Source: Vicugna pacos (taxonomy: Eukaryota; Chordata; Mammalia; Artiodactyla; Camelidae). From it: a stretch of 64,000 bases of DNA. The translations under genes were made by a program, and so were the position numbers. The DNA lies in NCBI RefSeq assembly GCF_048564905.1, contig NC_132988.1, forward strand, positions 68,566,001 through 68,630,000, read 5' to 3'. The notes below the pieces were generated by a model. That model made no database searches. It was not told where the DNA came from and worked only from the letters and a program-made list of their open reading frames with translations. This document shows, piece after piece, positions 48,270 through 61,401 of the stretch (position 1 is the stretch's first letter; the number at the start of each line of letters is the position of its first letter).

Positions 48270-48550
48270 TTTCTTTCCTGAAAAGTTTATTGAGTATCGA
48301 CTGACGTCCTAGGCACTGTGCTAGGGAACAGGGACACAGCCCCTACCCTCAGAGCTTACAATGGGGATGATTGACAAGTAGACCAACAACCACAATAATA
48401 AGAAAACAGCCACTGTAGGCCAAGCTCAAGTACTTTTCGTGTATTCAACAGCACTGTAAAACAGATGCTCCCAAACCCCCTGCACAAGCGAAAAGTGCTA
48501 TGACAAGGACAAGCACAGGGTGCCCCTGGAGCCACAGAAAAGAGGCACAT
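48270..48550 (-). repeat. L2-like LINE relic downstream of AMBN
   Basis: 'tttattgagtatcgactgac', 'tcctaggcactgtgctaggg' and 'accctcagagcttacaatgg' are the inverted L2 3' end. A further ancient-repeat tail may follow to about 48680. Confidence 0.6.
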
Positions 48551-49244
48551 AACCCAGCCTAAGACTAGGGCTACTGGAGGGGCAGAGAGGGACTTGTTTC
48601 TCAGAATGGAACTGAAAGCATCTGCAGAATGAGGCCTCCAAGAGGAAGAAGCACAAGAAGAGTCATGTGGGCACCATGTGAGAATTAGCTCATTTCTGTG
48701 AAGTATAATGTGAAAAAAGGAGACTCAGAAAATAATGGTTACTTGTCATCAAAACTAGGTATGTATCAGACAGAGCTATCTGCCTAAATTAAGAGGTTCC
48801 AAGGCCACATATGAAAAGTAGCCTCACTCCTAAAGAGTAGCCTCCCATTCACTCCACCTCCTCCCAAGCTGCCCAGCCCAGGTCTTAGACTCCATGGAAC
48901 TCAGATTCCCCTATGCGGTCCCTGTGGAGAATTTGGAGATGCAACCAAGGAAAAGAGCCCTGAGATGCCTCCTGACCTGGGACCCTCCAGTAGCCTTAAC
49001 TGGACTGTGCAGTCACCTCTTACTGTCCCCCTCTCTTCAGGCAGAGCTCTGCTCACCCTCATTCAGTGGTCTAGAGCGGAAGGAGAGATGCAGGAGATTA
49101 AAATTCGGTTTGCCTCCCATAGTGACTCTGGCAAAGGTGAGAGGATAAGAGAATGACCTCCACAGTAGCCAGCCAGCAGATGCCCACTGAGACCCACCTT
49201 GGCATTCCAGACCATCTCCTAAAAAGCAATATTGTAAAAGATGT
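48551..49244. other. Intergenic, nothing recognised
   Basis: Slightly G/C-richer stretch with overlapping short + strand frames (48894-49156) that show no domain, conserved motif or splice context. Confidence 0.35.
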
Positions 49245-49410
49245 ATAGACAGCTACGGGTTCAAACCTTGACATCACACGTAATCACCTATGAGTCTTTG
49301 GAAGTAACTTAATCCCTCTGCCCTGTGTTTTCATTTTCATAATGTGCCTCACAAGGTTGTTGTGAGAACTAAATGAGATAAAGCGCACAGATAAAATTGC
49401 TGAATCATAG
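49245..49410 (+). repeat. MIR SINE
   Basis: 'ctacgggttcaaaccttgac', 'ttggaagtaacttaatccct' and 'gttgttgtgagaactaaatg' in MIR order. Confidence 0.7.
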
Positions 49411-49559
49411 TCATTTCCTTCTTTTCCTACTGATCCTTGTCATAAAGAGAACCTAGCAAAACAGCAGCAGTAGCAATGGAGAAATGGAATTTTCCCATTA
49501 TGTGATAAATGCGTGCTTTTCCATTCACATTCCACACACTGCCCTTTTGTCCTTTATAA

Positions 49560-52320
49560 TTCAGAGCATGCATTTATGAGATCACACATGCTTATTTCTC
49601 TGATGAATGTTGCCATATCAAGTGACATATCATATCAAAGTTGGTCTCTTCTATTGCAGGATGGGCACTTAATTGTGTTAATAGATCAACTTTGACAAAG
49701 AGGGATACCAAGTTGTTGAGCCTTATCTCTGCCACCATAACCACTTCAAACACTGGTCCATGAGCAAACACCAAGATGGCTAGGGAAAAAAGAGGCCAAA
49801 TGTCACCCACAGGAGGAGCCATCTTAGTTATTGAGAATTTCCTCCACTGTGGCTTCCCTTTACTGCACATTTACATGAGAAATAAATATTGTCCTACTAT
49901 AGCCCATTCTAAGACACTCTACTTAAATAGCCTGCCTTCTAGGCCTCCTTATTAGTAATCTCCCAGTTTTGTTCTTCCCAAATCCTTGACCAGCTGACCA
50001 ATCTAGTGCTGAGCCTGAGTCAGTGCAGATCTGTATCTCAGGCCACCTGTCCTTCCACACAATATCAACAATTAGACACACCATTTAAAGTTCTGCCCAC
50101 TGAGTAAGGGTGTGGTGTATTAACTTTGCACTTCCAGCTAATGTCAGAATACAGAAATTCATGAACCAGGCACACAGTCCTCTCCGTTAATTGATCAGGG
50201 TGGTCATATAATTGATTCTCCAAACTGGGACACTTTTGACAATGAAAAGTGGTGTCACAAATGATGAATGAATGTTGGATAACAGGTGTAATCCAGTACT
50301 ATTTAGGGCAAACTCAGACATCTGGTTATTCCAGTCATATGGAACTCCCCATGAAGCCAAATGTGCAGATTGAGGAAAAAGCATTAAAGTTATAAAGAGG
50401 AAGTATGTGAAAGTCTGAACCTGTTGCTTAGGCAAATTACTTGAGGCCTCCAGACCTGAAATCTGGTCATTTTCACTTACAGTAGAAAGCTGCTGTTTAC
50501 ATTCAGTTTTATGGTTCAGTGGATCATAAACCACCTAGTTCAAGATAGGCAATTCATATAGTATAATCACCTGGCATCCCCAAGTCAGCACACTGTCTCT
50601 ATTAGGGTCCAGTAGCAAGGCAAGAACTTCTTTTCACACACATACACAGAAAAAAACCCTTAAAGTTCTGCGCTCTTACTCTCCTGTCAGGACTTGACAG
50701 AAGTCCCATAGAGCCATAAATATTTCCATGGGCCCCTGAGTCATAGTGCCCATGTGACAGGGACATTTATGCTACAGCATGTACCCCTTTCTTGACCTAG
50801 GTCCTGCTCAAAACGAGCAACCTTTCAAATTATACACTATATGGTATATGTTGTCTTCAAAACACAGAGAAGTCCAGAAGCACTGTGCTTCTCTCTTCTT
50901 TAGGGTGGTACAAGCTACCACAACTTGCCTTTCACTTTAGCTATCTTGACATGCTCCAGGCTACTTGACCTCTAGAAATGTCAGCAGCCCCTTTTGATGA
51001 ACTTTTTTACGAAGTTTGCAGTATTTATCTTCCAATCTCTGGCTTGCTACTTCATGCTAATCAAAACCTATTGCATTGTGTCTTCAATGTATTGGGCTGG
51101 CATGGTTTCCTGTGGGGTATAAAGATGATCAAGGACCCTCAGGATTATCTTAAGACAGATTGCAAGAGAGGTGACACAGACCTGGGGCAAGACAGTTTAA
51201 GGTTGTATTATCCCTGCCCTTTAAAAGCAAACTGATTCTGATTTTTCTTACTAATTGGAATAGAAAGGAAGCATCTGCCAGATCAATAACTACAAACGAG
51301 GTGCCATGGGCTATGCTGATTTTTTTCCAATAAAGCTACCACATCTAGAATTATAGCTACAACTGGCATCACCACCTGATTGACTTTGCAGTAATCCATT
51401 GTGTCCCCATGACCCATCTAGCATTTGCATCAGCCAAACAAGTGAGTTAAATGGGGATGTGGTAGGACACCTTCCCTTCCCTGTATCTCTGAAGCCTTCA
51501 TTGATAATGCTCATCCCTATCATTCCTCCTCAGGACTTACCGTCTTTTAGAGAGGGCTGGGGAACAGAGTACAGTTTCAAGAGCTTCCCTCCACTGGGAC
51601 CTGCCCACCGTTATAACTTTCATCCCACTGGTGTCAGAATCAGTGTGTAATTCAGCCAGTTGTTAGGTATATCTACTCTCACTACACATTCTGGGACTGG
51701 GGAAACAACCGCAAGAGAGATCACTGGACCCACCATTAGACGTGGACCAGGATTCCACCTCAAGTCTGACTTCTATGAGCTTTAATTTATAAATGATGAA
51801 GGCTTTGGGGGTTCAGAACCACTACCTAATAACCTCCAGAAAGTCTGGGTATTCTCTTCCCCAGTCCACCCTACACAGTCCCCATGGTAAACTGCTTCAG
51901 GTCTCTCCAGAGAAGACTTAGGAAAATTTCCATAATATACATATGTGGTCTTTCTCACAGGGACCCCGTCTCCCCTAGACTGAGGGTCTCTAGGTCTGGG
52001 AACTAGATAAGAGACTGTGAATCCCACTGTGGTGACTTGAGTTAGGCTCAGTGAACCTAGAATCCTTTTGTCTTTTTATGGCAAGCAGCAGTTAATAGGA
52101 TGTCCATCTACTGGTTTCTAGAGACCCATGATCTACTAGTCATCACCTGGTCAAAGCACCCTGACTACCACTCCATCCTGTGGTTTACCATGGAAACTGC
52201 ATCCTCCTTGACTCCAAGGGATAAGCATCACCACCTGGACTCAATTATTTCAGAATCCTATTTTTCCCACTGACATTCCAAAGCAGCAGCTCCCATCATC
52301 ATATCTGCCCTACAGAGGAT
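49560..52320 (-). mobile_element. ERV-L (class III) endogenous retrovirus fossil, internal pol region
   Basis: On the minus strand, the stretch around 51340-51410 encodes a reverse-transcriptase segment of ERV-L type (VNQVVMPVVAII followed by DVVALL). The minus-strand sequence at 49590-49870 looks like the downstream RNase H/integrase part. The element is clearly broken and eroded, with many breaks. No flanking LTRs were recognised and the borders are approximate. The divergence suggests an old insertion, probably from around the eutherian radiation (inference). Confidence 0.6.
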
Positions 52321-54194
52321 AAAACCACAGAGCTCTTCATAATGCCTTAGTCAAGTGTCTTCTGGGCCTTTCTGGGTGGAGAAGGGTAGGGAGTGAATCT
52401 GGACTAGTAAACGTAATAGATCCATTATGACAATGTGTCTCACGTGTGGCACACCTGCAATTGGTGTAAAGACAATAATTTTTATGTAGTACATGAATAG
52501 CCTTATTTTACTTACATCAAGTGTTGCCGGTTTTCCATTTACAGGTGCAAAGATAAGGCTCCTTGTAAAATAAAATTTATTTTTTAAGTGTTTGAATTCT
52601 AAAACGGAATTAAATAGTACAAATTAGAGTAGGATATGGCAACAATCACAACAGCAGTAGTACATAAGCGACTATGTACATGAATAAAGTTTGGGAAAAC
52701 ACTGACTTAATTCACTTCTCATTTATGGATGAGGAGTCTAATGCCAAGAAGAATAATGTCTTTTTTCAAGTTCTACTTGCTATCAGAGGCTAAAAAAAAC
52801 AAGCCTTCAGATTTCCCATTCAGCGCTCTCACACACAGACCTTCCACGGCCATCAAGCACTCACCTGAGAATCAAATGAAAGCTATGAACCATCTTTCCC
52901 GAAAAAGTAAATGGAGAGAACTCACAAAATTCTGCCTACAGTTTCAGTTATTACTCAGACGGCCTGAAGTCTAATCATTCAACTACCTCCCACTTTATAG
53001 TACTGTATGAGTTGAAGCAAATATTCAAACTGGCTCAGACTCACAGCCTAAATTTTATTAGAACTTGAAAATACTCTTTTTGAGAAAATAATTCTCAAGA
53101 CAGGAAAGCTTTGAATTCCAAGGTATGTTCCACTTCTGTCCAAAACTGCTTGGACTGAAGGGTTGAACCGTATAGACCGCACGTGGCTACCAGTCAAAGG
53201 ATATCAACACACTGGCCGAGCTGCATCTTGCAAAGAGGGACACAGAACCTGAAGTTTAGACCGTTCCTTTCTTCCATAAACATCAGGTCTAGGGGGAAAG
53301 TAGGAGTACCAGCAATCATGCTCCACAAGCCGGACGCCAGAAACTAAATTCCCAGCTTTTAGAAACGATCATTACGAAGCTGTCTGTCATCACGCCGTCT
53401 GCTGATGTCTTCAGCTCTCCCCCTGCACTTTCGTCTTTCCCAGGGCTCAGCACCTTTCTGCCCAGAGACCTACCTAACCACTGGTTTGATAATGACTTAA
53501 AGATAAGCTGTAGTGAGCACAGTGAAGGAAATGACTGTGGGTTTTCCAGAGTGGATAGGGATTTACATTCTAATTTATCACAAACTAGAAATGTGTGGGT
53601 GTTATTTAAAGGTGTGTCTAGAAAAACTGACATAAAAAGGTCAACCCTGGAGTTATGTGTCTAGCACACATTGGACTTCATTTCAACATGACTGTCTAGG
53701 GCCATGCTACATCCATGAAGCAAGGAAGGCTGTCCCAGATGACAGAAGCTACAGCATCACTATAGGTCACAACCTTGGCAATAAAAAAAGAAGAAAGAAA
53801 GTTAGAAAACCTGATAGAGACTGTCCCTCTGTCTTGGCTCTCTAAGGGTTCCTTTTGTATCCATCCCATGCCAAAATATGCCAAGTCAGCTACTTTCAAG
53901 CCAAGTTTATGAAATGTTGGGTGTTAAAAACATAGTATTTGTCTCTCTTTTTTTTTTTTTCAGTTTTAGAAATGTTAGCACCAAGCACATATGTTTGTGA
54001 AAGATCTCATGCCAGTGCTGAGGGTGGTTACCTATCTATCTCCTGGAAAGCAGGAGAGCCACAAGAGAGGCTTTAAGTAAGCAATAGCCTAACTTATTTT
54101 GTATAAGCAGCTACATCTACTTGGTCCCCTACTTCATACTGCCCATAACCACTTATCACAAGAGCCAAGTTCAGTTAAGTTTCTGATTGGACAT
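52321..54194. other. Intergenic, nothing recognised
   Basis: No supported gene. Frames at 52729-52974, 53316-53633 and 53657-53899 have no domain or splice support. A 14-base T run occurs near 53948. Confidence 0.4.
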
Positions 54195-54720
54195 AATTCA
54201 TTCAGCCTACACATTTTGAGTACCTACTAGGCCCTGGTACTGTGCTAGCCACCAGAGACATGAGGAAACCAAGATGAGAAGGTAACTCAGATGCTGTGGC
54301 AAATGCTGCTCCTGCGATAAGGACTCAAATGACAGAAAAGCTGACTCTGCTGGGAGAGAACGGGGAAGTCTCACAGAGAAGGGGATTTTTGAGCTGGTTT
54401 TGAAAAGATACAGAATGTTTTAAGTGGAAGAAGCAAAGAGGGAATTCTGAGGCTCAGAAAACCACCTGTGCAGATGGACAAATATCTAGAAAGATCTGGA
54501 GAGTCTGGGGAGAGGAAATAAAACAATACGGCAAGAGTGTGGGGATGTCAGGAAGTATTCTGCAGTGTTGTGTTAGGAAAAACAGGAGGCAGATGGTGAC
54601 TTGTGTACCAAGCGAAGGAGTTTATGCTTTGTTCTGCAGCTCCCAGAGAAGGGTGACATCGTACCAGAACTGGTTTGGGTGAAATTAACCCTGATAGCAG
54701 TGAGGTGGGCTGGAAGGTGT
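54195..54720 (-). repeat. Ancient L2-like LINE relic
   Basis: 'tgagtacctactaggccctg' then 'cacagagaaggggatttttg' and 'tatgctttgttctgcagctc' follow the order of a mammalian-wide old repeat. Exact family unassigned. Confidence 0.45.
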
Positions 54721-54805
54721 CTTTGAACGGGGAATGGGTGGAGGCACGAATCCAGTTAGGACTATCTCTGTCCTCTGAGTCTTTCTTCCTGCCTGTCCTA
54801 TCTGT

Positions 54806-54823
54806 CCCCCCGGGGGGGGGGGG
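54806..54823. repeat. C6/G12 homopolymer inverted repeat
   Basis: Six C followed directly by twelve G; able to fold on itself and prone to assembly or sequencing error. Confidence 0.85.
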
Positions 54824-55134
54824 TCACTCTCTCCATCTCACTTCCCTCTCGCGCCTTCTGGCTCTCTGCTGTCTCCCATTCTCCCCCTCTCTCTGGCTCA
54901 CTGCCTCTCCCATTACCATAATGTGATGTACTGAGTCTCAAACCTGGAATGTGGTATCAGCTGCTAAGAATTGCTCAAAACAAATTATCATGTGGTGAAA
55001 TAGACACTAAATAGAAAGTCATAGCCCCCAACACTGACCCTAAACAGGAGTAGAACCTGAAAAAATCAGTTAATCTCTCTAGACCTTCATTCCCCCTTAT
55101 CTGCACAATGAGGCAGTTGAGCTATCAGATTTTA

Positions 55135-55870
55135 TTTAATTCCACAAATATTTACTGAGTTACTACCATGTTCTAGGTGCTAGGGATTCAATAATAAACA
55201 AAGATAAAGTTCTCTACCTTCACTGAGGAACAGGAAGACAGACAACAAAATTTAAGTTAGAAAAATATATGTTAATTGATGATGAGTGCAATAGAGAAAA
55301 ATAAATCAGGAAAGGGCATTAGAAAGGATGGTAAGTTACAGTTTTACCCCATGGAGACGGTAGCATCTGAGCGAAGACCTAAAGGAGGCAAGGGAGTAAG
55401 CCATGTAGACTCTGGGGGAAAAAAGCATTCTAAGCAAAGGGCACAGCCAGAGCAAAGGTCCTGAGGCAGAAGCACACCTGGTATGGTCAAGATAAAGTAA
55501 CAAGGACAGTGTGGCCTGAGCAGAGGAAGGATACAAAGTAGGAGGAAAAGGACATCAGAGAGGTGGGATCAGATCACACAGGGCCTTGTGGCTATATAAG
55601 GACTGTCTTTAACACAAGGCTGAGATGAGGACCCACTGGAAGAAGGTCATGATGTGACTCATATATCTGATGTATCATCCTGGCCTCTGACTTGAGAATA
55701 AACTGAAGAGGAGAAATAAGCAGACGGACCCCTAAGGTGGTAAAATTCAGTCACAGTAGATGGAAGTGGTGCAAAGTGGTCCCATTCTGGATCTATTTTG
55801 AAGGTAGAGATGACAGGATTTGCCCAGGAGTGGGAGAAGGGTCAAGGATGACCCCTAGGTTTTAGGTCTG
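55135..55870 (-). repeat. Long ancient L2-like LINE relic
   Basis: Shows in order 'accatgttctaggtgctagg', 'gagcgaagacctaaaggagg', 'gcaaaggtcctgaggcagaa', 'cacacagggccttgtggcta', 'ttttgaaggtagagatgaca' and 'caaggatgacccctaggttt'. These are the hallmarks of a widespread mammalian repeat. It is a better-preserved copy of the family seen at 54195-54720. The frame at 55276-55464 is a product of it. Confidence 0.55.
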
Positions 55871-57239
55871 TGAAACTAGGACAAAGACACATCCCTTTAA
55901 ATGATCCTCAGGTCTTCTCTGACTTTGAGATTCTACAATTTGGAGGAGCTCTTTCTCTTTCTTCATGGTAGAATCTTCCAGTCTTTTAGAAACTACTTCT
56001 TATAAAACTGAACATATATGATATCTCTTTTAAATTCTTGTCTCTCTTCAGGAAACTTTATAATAAAGGAAAATCTATGACAAAAATCTTTTCTAAAAAA
56101 CAATGAAAGAAAAATATCCATTTGGGTAAAAACCCAATGTTTTTCAGTTACTTACCTTTTGAACAGTAAATTGTGCTGGGTCCCTAAATTTCTTATAGAT
56201 AAGTATTGAATCATTGTTGGGCCCAGAATGATTTCATCATCAAAGGAAAGCAGAAGAATCAAAACAGACCCCAGGCCAGAAACAGAGGGAAATGCCTAGG
56301 GGGTTGGGGTGGGGGTGACACTAACTGACTAAGGCTGACAGCTCCAGTCAAACAGTCCCCTTTTGCCGGCGTTTGCCCAGCCCTGTGATGACGACATTGT
56401 GGCAAATGGAAAGTGGAGGTGACAGGCATTGGTGCAAACCCATGCTCTGTCTGTGTAGCTTGAGCTCATGTTTGTTACTTAATCACTCCAAGCCTCAGTT
56501 TCTACCAGTGTTAAATATCTACCGTTAAGAGTTACAAGGAAAAGACAACATATCTGAAGTACACAACTCTAACCCTATGTCACAAACTGAACAAACAGAT
56601 GGCAGCACCGGGGAATCTGACTTCACGTTGGTCTAGCTTTCCGAAGGTAGGTTTATGAGACCCACTCCCTGTGAACAGATGGGTGAATGTCGGTGGTGGC
56701 AAGTGAGAAAGGGAATCCACACAACACAAAGGCTATAAACAGAGGGCTGCACCCCATGTATATCGGCCTACTGAGGAAGAAGCACTGGAAATGTGTGCAT
56801 TTCAGCACAGATGTGTCAATGTAGATGCTAGCACTTCTGAAAAAAGTGATTAGATGATGTTTGGTAAGAAGTTGACGTGACAGACTCAACAAGCTTCAAC
56901 TTAATTATCTAGTCTGCTCTAACTGTTTATTTAAAAGTTGACTCATCTTGCCCAGTATGCACTACACTGCCAATACCAAGAGACAACTTCTTGTTTTCAA
57001 GAGGAGCAAGACTTCTTTTTCTACTTTTCATGCATTTGAACTTTTTAAAAAATCATAATTCGTATTAACATTTGGAATTGAAATTTCACAAACCCATTTC
57101 ATGTAAGTTCACATCTCACTTCACTTTTACAGAGAAGTCCTTTATAGAAACTTGGCTCTAGTGCCCTGACACCATTGGTAGAAACATACATACTGTATAT
57201 GTTATATGTCTATACTAACTAGAGGGAAATGCTAACTGT
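55871..57239. other. Intergenic, almost nothing recognised
   Basis: A partial + strand MIR at about 56400-56550 ('cactccaagcctcagtttct'). No supported gene. Confidence 0.4.
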
Positions 57240-57450
57240 AGGCAGACCTAAGTTCAAATCTCCATTCTATCACTTAGCCAATGGGCAAGTTATTTGACTT
57301 CATTAAGATTCCATTTTTTTCAACAGTAAAATATTGGTTGGGGCAATCATAGTACCTACCACATAGGGATTTTGTGAATATTAAATAAGTCATCAAAAGC
57401 ATTTAGCACAGTGCCCAGCATGTAGTGAATGAAACTTTTGTTGTACATTT
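57240..57450 (+). repeat. MIR SINE
   Basis: 'cagacctaagttcaaatctc', 'atgggcaagttatttgactt' and 'catttagcacagtgcccagc' in MIR order, nearly full length. Confidence 0.8.
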
Positions 57451-58594
57451 CAAGGTGTTATTACTATTAAAGAATGATAATTAGGCAGGGTTTACTGTCA
57501 TTATTTCATTAATTAAACTTGCATATCTATCTTTTCTCAAAAACTATTTTAGACAGCTCACAGCAAGAAACAGTAATAAGGTTAGTAACATTACAAGGTA
57601 AACACAAGCAGAAAGGAAAGTCATAGTCTCAATAAGGGTCAGAGGCTGAATCAATTACTGTATCTTTCCACTCCCATGGTCCCTCCATCACCTTCTCCTA
57701 AATTCAAATGGTGTTGGAATAGCCCTGGGCATTTTGGGAAGTTGATACGGGAAGACATTTACTTTGAGTTTAGTGTGATATATTTATGTGAGCCACCATA
57801 AATTCCGTATGTAGTTTTTAAAAGGCTAGCCCTCCTCATGCACAAATGGCTTCCAAGAATATTCCTACTTCACATGCCTAACTCTCAATGTCTACTTATT
57901 CCACATGTGACTTAAAGGTACAGGACCAGAGATCATATGATAATATGAATACATCTTGGAAGCTGGCACTAGAAACATGTGAGCAGAGGAGAAGATACAG
58001 GGCTTCAAATGTATGAATGCTATAATAGAAGTCAGGCAATTCGTAAAAATATTAAGCTGTTTTTCTAGATTTTGTGATGTTTATACTATTTGTTACCTTT
58101 TTAAAATCTGAAATTTTTTGCAATTTCTTAACAAATATTTTTGTTACCTAAATTATGTAGTGTTTTGCTTAAAGAAGGAGCCCCTGAAAATGTACTAGGT
58201 TAGGCTTTATATAACCTGGATCCACTGTAAAAAAGCATTAAGTTTAGCTTTGCTAATAACCAGACTGATGAAAAACACAGAATGTTACAAACATCTTGCT
58301 ATGGCAAAGGAGCAAATAAATCATAACAATAGTTGTAAGAAAAGTAATTAATATTTCTAAAATAAGACATAGAAGGGAAAGGCAGTGGTCTGGATATCCC
58401 CACTAACAATGACTCCAGAAAAATAAATTAAAACATGTCAAGGACAGCAAAATTTTTCCTGAAATAAATCTGTAGAAGAAATTTCCTCTGTAGAGTTTTA
58501 AACACTGCATATTAAGTGATCTAGTACAGTGTTCAACAATATTTTATGGAAAAGCCCTTCACTAGGCTTGAGATTCTGTTTGACTAGCCCTGCT
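57451..58594. other. Intergenic, nothing recognised
   Basis: No supported exon, RNA or nameable repeat. Confidence 0.35.
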
Positions 58595-58985
58595 CTCCTC
58601 TTCCAGCCTCATCTCTCACCACTCTCAGCCCTGGAGTTCTTCTGCAGCCATTCTAGACTTTTCTAAGTTGTCAGAATTCACCTTGCTCATTCTTCCTCCA
58701 GACTTCACCAACACTGTTCTCTGCCTTGAACACTTTTCTATGTTCTTCTGGCTACCTTGAACTCAGATGTCAGGTTATAACTTATATCTCACTTACTATG
58801 GGGCACCTTCCATAAAATCTCTCCTATGTGCTCTGACCCTCTCCAGTCTTATTCCTTACAGAATTACTCCTGACACTGCAAGGTTTAGATCCACTATTGG
58901 ATAAATAGCTCCAGACTCTGTGGTGTTCACCATCATAACACCACTTACTTGCACTGTATCCAGCATGTGCTGGGCACCTAAAAAG
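58595..58985 (+). repeat. L2 LINE 3' region
   Basis: 'tctctgccttgaacactttt', 'gggcaccttccataaaatct' and 'cagcatgtgctgggcaccta' follow L2 order. Confidence 0.5.
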
Positions 58986-59524
58986 AGTAGACTTTTTACA
59001 TCTATCTCTCATTTGTGAGCTTTAGTAAATACATCTTAGTGAAGGTGATTCTTTAAAGAAGCTCAGCTAACCTAACTGCAGGTATGACTTGATTCAGGGA
59101 CAGATCTTGGAGTCCCTCGGAGAATAGATGGACCAGTCTTTTACCAAAGCCACTTCTCTCAACCAGGCATTTCAGCAGAATTGAACTGCAAATATTTTAA
59201 GGTTCTCTTAGGTTAAAAGTCCAGAGTATTAGTATTCTACTCTGCTGATGAAAGACAGTATCACATGCTTTGGAAAACAAATAGGCACATGCTTATTAAG
59301 GAAACTGAAACTCAGTGATGTCTAAGGACATTCCCAAAGTCCTAGGGTTGGTGAATCATCAATCAAGAACTAGAAACTAGATATTCTTACTCCTTGTGAT
59401 TTTTCTCCACAGTTAACACCAAGATATCCAAATAGGAAAAATGGCAGCCATTTTTACAAAGGAAGAAGCTAAAGAAGCTGTGCCTTAACATCACTGCTTC
59501 AATTCAGGCCAAGACAGCATGAAG

Positions 59525-59745
59525 TAAAGGACAGAACAAGGGCCCTGGAGTCAGACTGTCTGGTTTTAGCCACTTGCTGGCTATGTAACCCTGAATAAGC
59601 TGCTTAACCTTTCTATATGTTGGTTTCTTTATAGTAAAATGTGAATAATAATAGAACCTTTCTCATAGGGTTGTTGTGAGGAATAAGTGAGATTAACCCA
59701 TGAAAAGTGCTTAAAGCATCACCAATGAATATAATAAATGGTCAA
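59525..59745 (+). repeat. MIR SINE
   Basis: 'gagtcagactgtctggtttt', 'gctatgtaaccctgaataag' and 'gggttgttgtgaggaataag' define a near-complete MIR. A shorter inverted MIR piece follows at about 59830-59945. Confidence 0.85.
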
Positions 59746-60319
59746 GAAATATATTATTTCCATGATAAGCTGGTTCCATCACAACCAGCTTCCATGAAGT
59801 ATAAGAAGTAGAGAAACGCTTAACCCATATGAAGCACTTACTATGATCAGGTACTGCTCTAAGCTCAGGGTACACATTATTCAGTATTTTGAAACCCAAG
59901 GCCTGTGTTCTTAACTATTGGATTACATTTTCTTCTCAGAATGAAGAGAGAAGATGGAGAACAAGATAATCTTCTCAGATTCCTAGTCATTTTTAAGCTG
60001 TTCTTCAGCACATATAAACATTACCTCTGAGGGTGGTTCAAACAAATAACCACCCACCAGCAGTAACTCACTGGCATCACAGAGTAACTTCTATATTTGT
60101 AGACCAAAAGCTGGACTTAAACTGTATAAATCAGAGACACTGTATGAACCAGTTTTTTTATATTCTATTTATGTAGATGTTTGGTTTCTCCTTAGGAGGT
60201 TTTTGTTTTCTGTCTTTTTGTTCTTTTTCATAAATAAGCACAACGAGGTGAAACATCCTTAAAAATCTGTAGGAAATGTCAGTGGTCAGAAACAAAGCAG
60301 CAAGTTCTAATTATAATAA

Positions 60320-60555
60320 TAGGTAACATTTATATATCTATATATTTATGATACTTATTTAGGCTATGTACTAAAAACTTTAAATGAATGATCTCATTAA
60401 ATGCTCAACAAACTAATGAAAAAAATACTATTATTTTCTCCTACTTTACAAATGAGGAACTGAAGCTTAAAGATTTTAAGTCACTTGACTAAGATTTTAA
60501 AACAAGTCACAGAAACCACAATTGAAACCCACTACCGAGTTCTGACTCAGAAAAT
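60320..60555 (-). repeat. MIR SINE
   Basis: 'tactttacaaatgaggaact', 'gaagcttaaagattttaagt' and 'gaaacccactaccgagttct' are MIR in reverse. Confidence 0.75.
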
Positions 60556-61029
60556 TTCCTACTCTAACAGCTTATGCAGGACAGGTGGGTACCTCCGCTA
60601 GGGATGTGCATGAAGAGTCTGCTGTGGAAGTGTCTGTAGAATAAAATATTATTAACCATGTAATCTGTGAGAGATTAAACTATATCTCCTCTTCCCTTAT
60701 GAAGGAAAGTTTCTCATTCTTAGGGCCTGAGGATTTGCTATGTGAACAGTTCCAGAGAGAAATCAAGACTGTGGATGCTTAGACACTATTTGGCCATCAA
60801 TAGTGGATTCCTAAGACACTGCTTTATCTCAAGTGTCCCAAGTTCAGTAATCCTGCAGTGTGGGAGAGTTCTACTAATTATAATCCACAGAACTTCAGCA
60901 TGGTTGCCATGTTCAGAAGATCTACTTGCTCTGATAATTATGACTGCCTTTATTACTGTTAGGTCCTTAATTATGAAGTACAACGTGGAACCACAAAAGT
61001 ACCTTCGTGTATTCATCAGTCAGACACTG

Positions 61030-61200
61030 ATCATCACTCAGTGCCTGGTAGGTGCCAGACACTTTACATGCATTATTTAAATTACTTCTTAGAAGAAACT
61101 TACTACCCCATCTTACTGAACAGAAAGTTAAACAGATAATTTGTGGAAGGTTTAAACTCAGGTCTGGCAACTCCAAAGCCCAGCCTCTTTCCACCATACC
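61030..61200 (-). repeat. MIR SINE
   Basis: 'gtgcctggtaggtgccagac', 'cactttacatgcattattta' and 'taaactcaggtctggcaact' are MIR in reverse. Confidence 0.75.
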
Positions 61201-61385
61201 TAGAGTAAGAAATCAAACAAATTTTTTGTTCTTAGTGTCTTAAAATCTAGAGCAATGAGAGGATCTGAGAAGAGAGGGAGGTCACAGAGTCTTTACAGAT
61301 ATAGGTTCTCCTTCAGGGGAAAGAAGATGCATCTATACACAAACAAATTCTTATATATAATTTCATGGGTTTACAAATTCTGGTT

Positions 61386-61401
61386 AAGAAGCCTTGTTTT
61401 T
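61386..61401. repeat. L1 target-site duplication, left copy
   Basis: AAGAAGCCTTGTTTTT, identical to the copy after the L1 tail. The first A's cannot be told from tail sequence, so the true duplication may be 14-16 bp. Confidence 0.88.
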
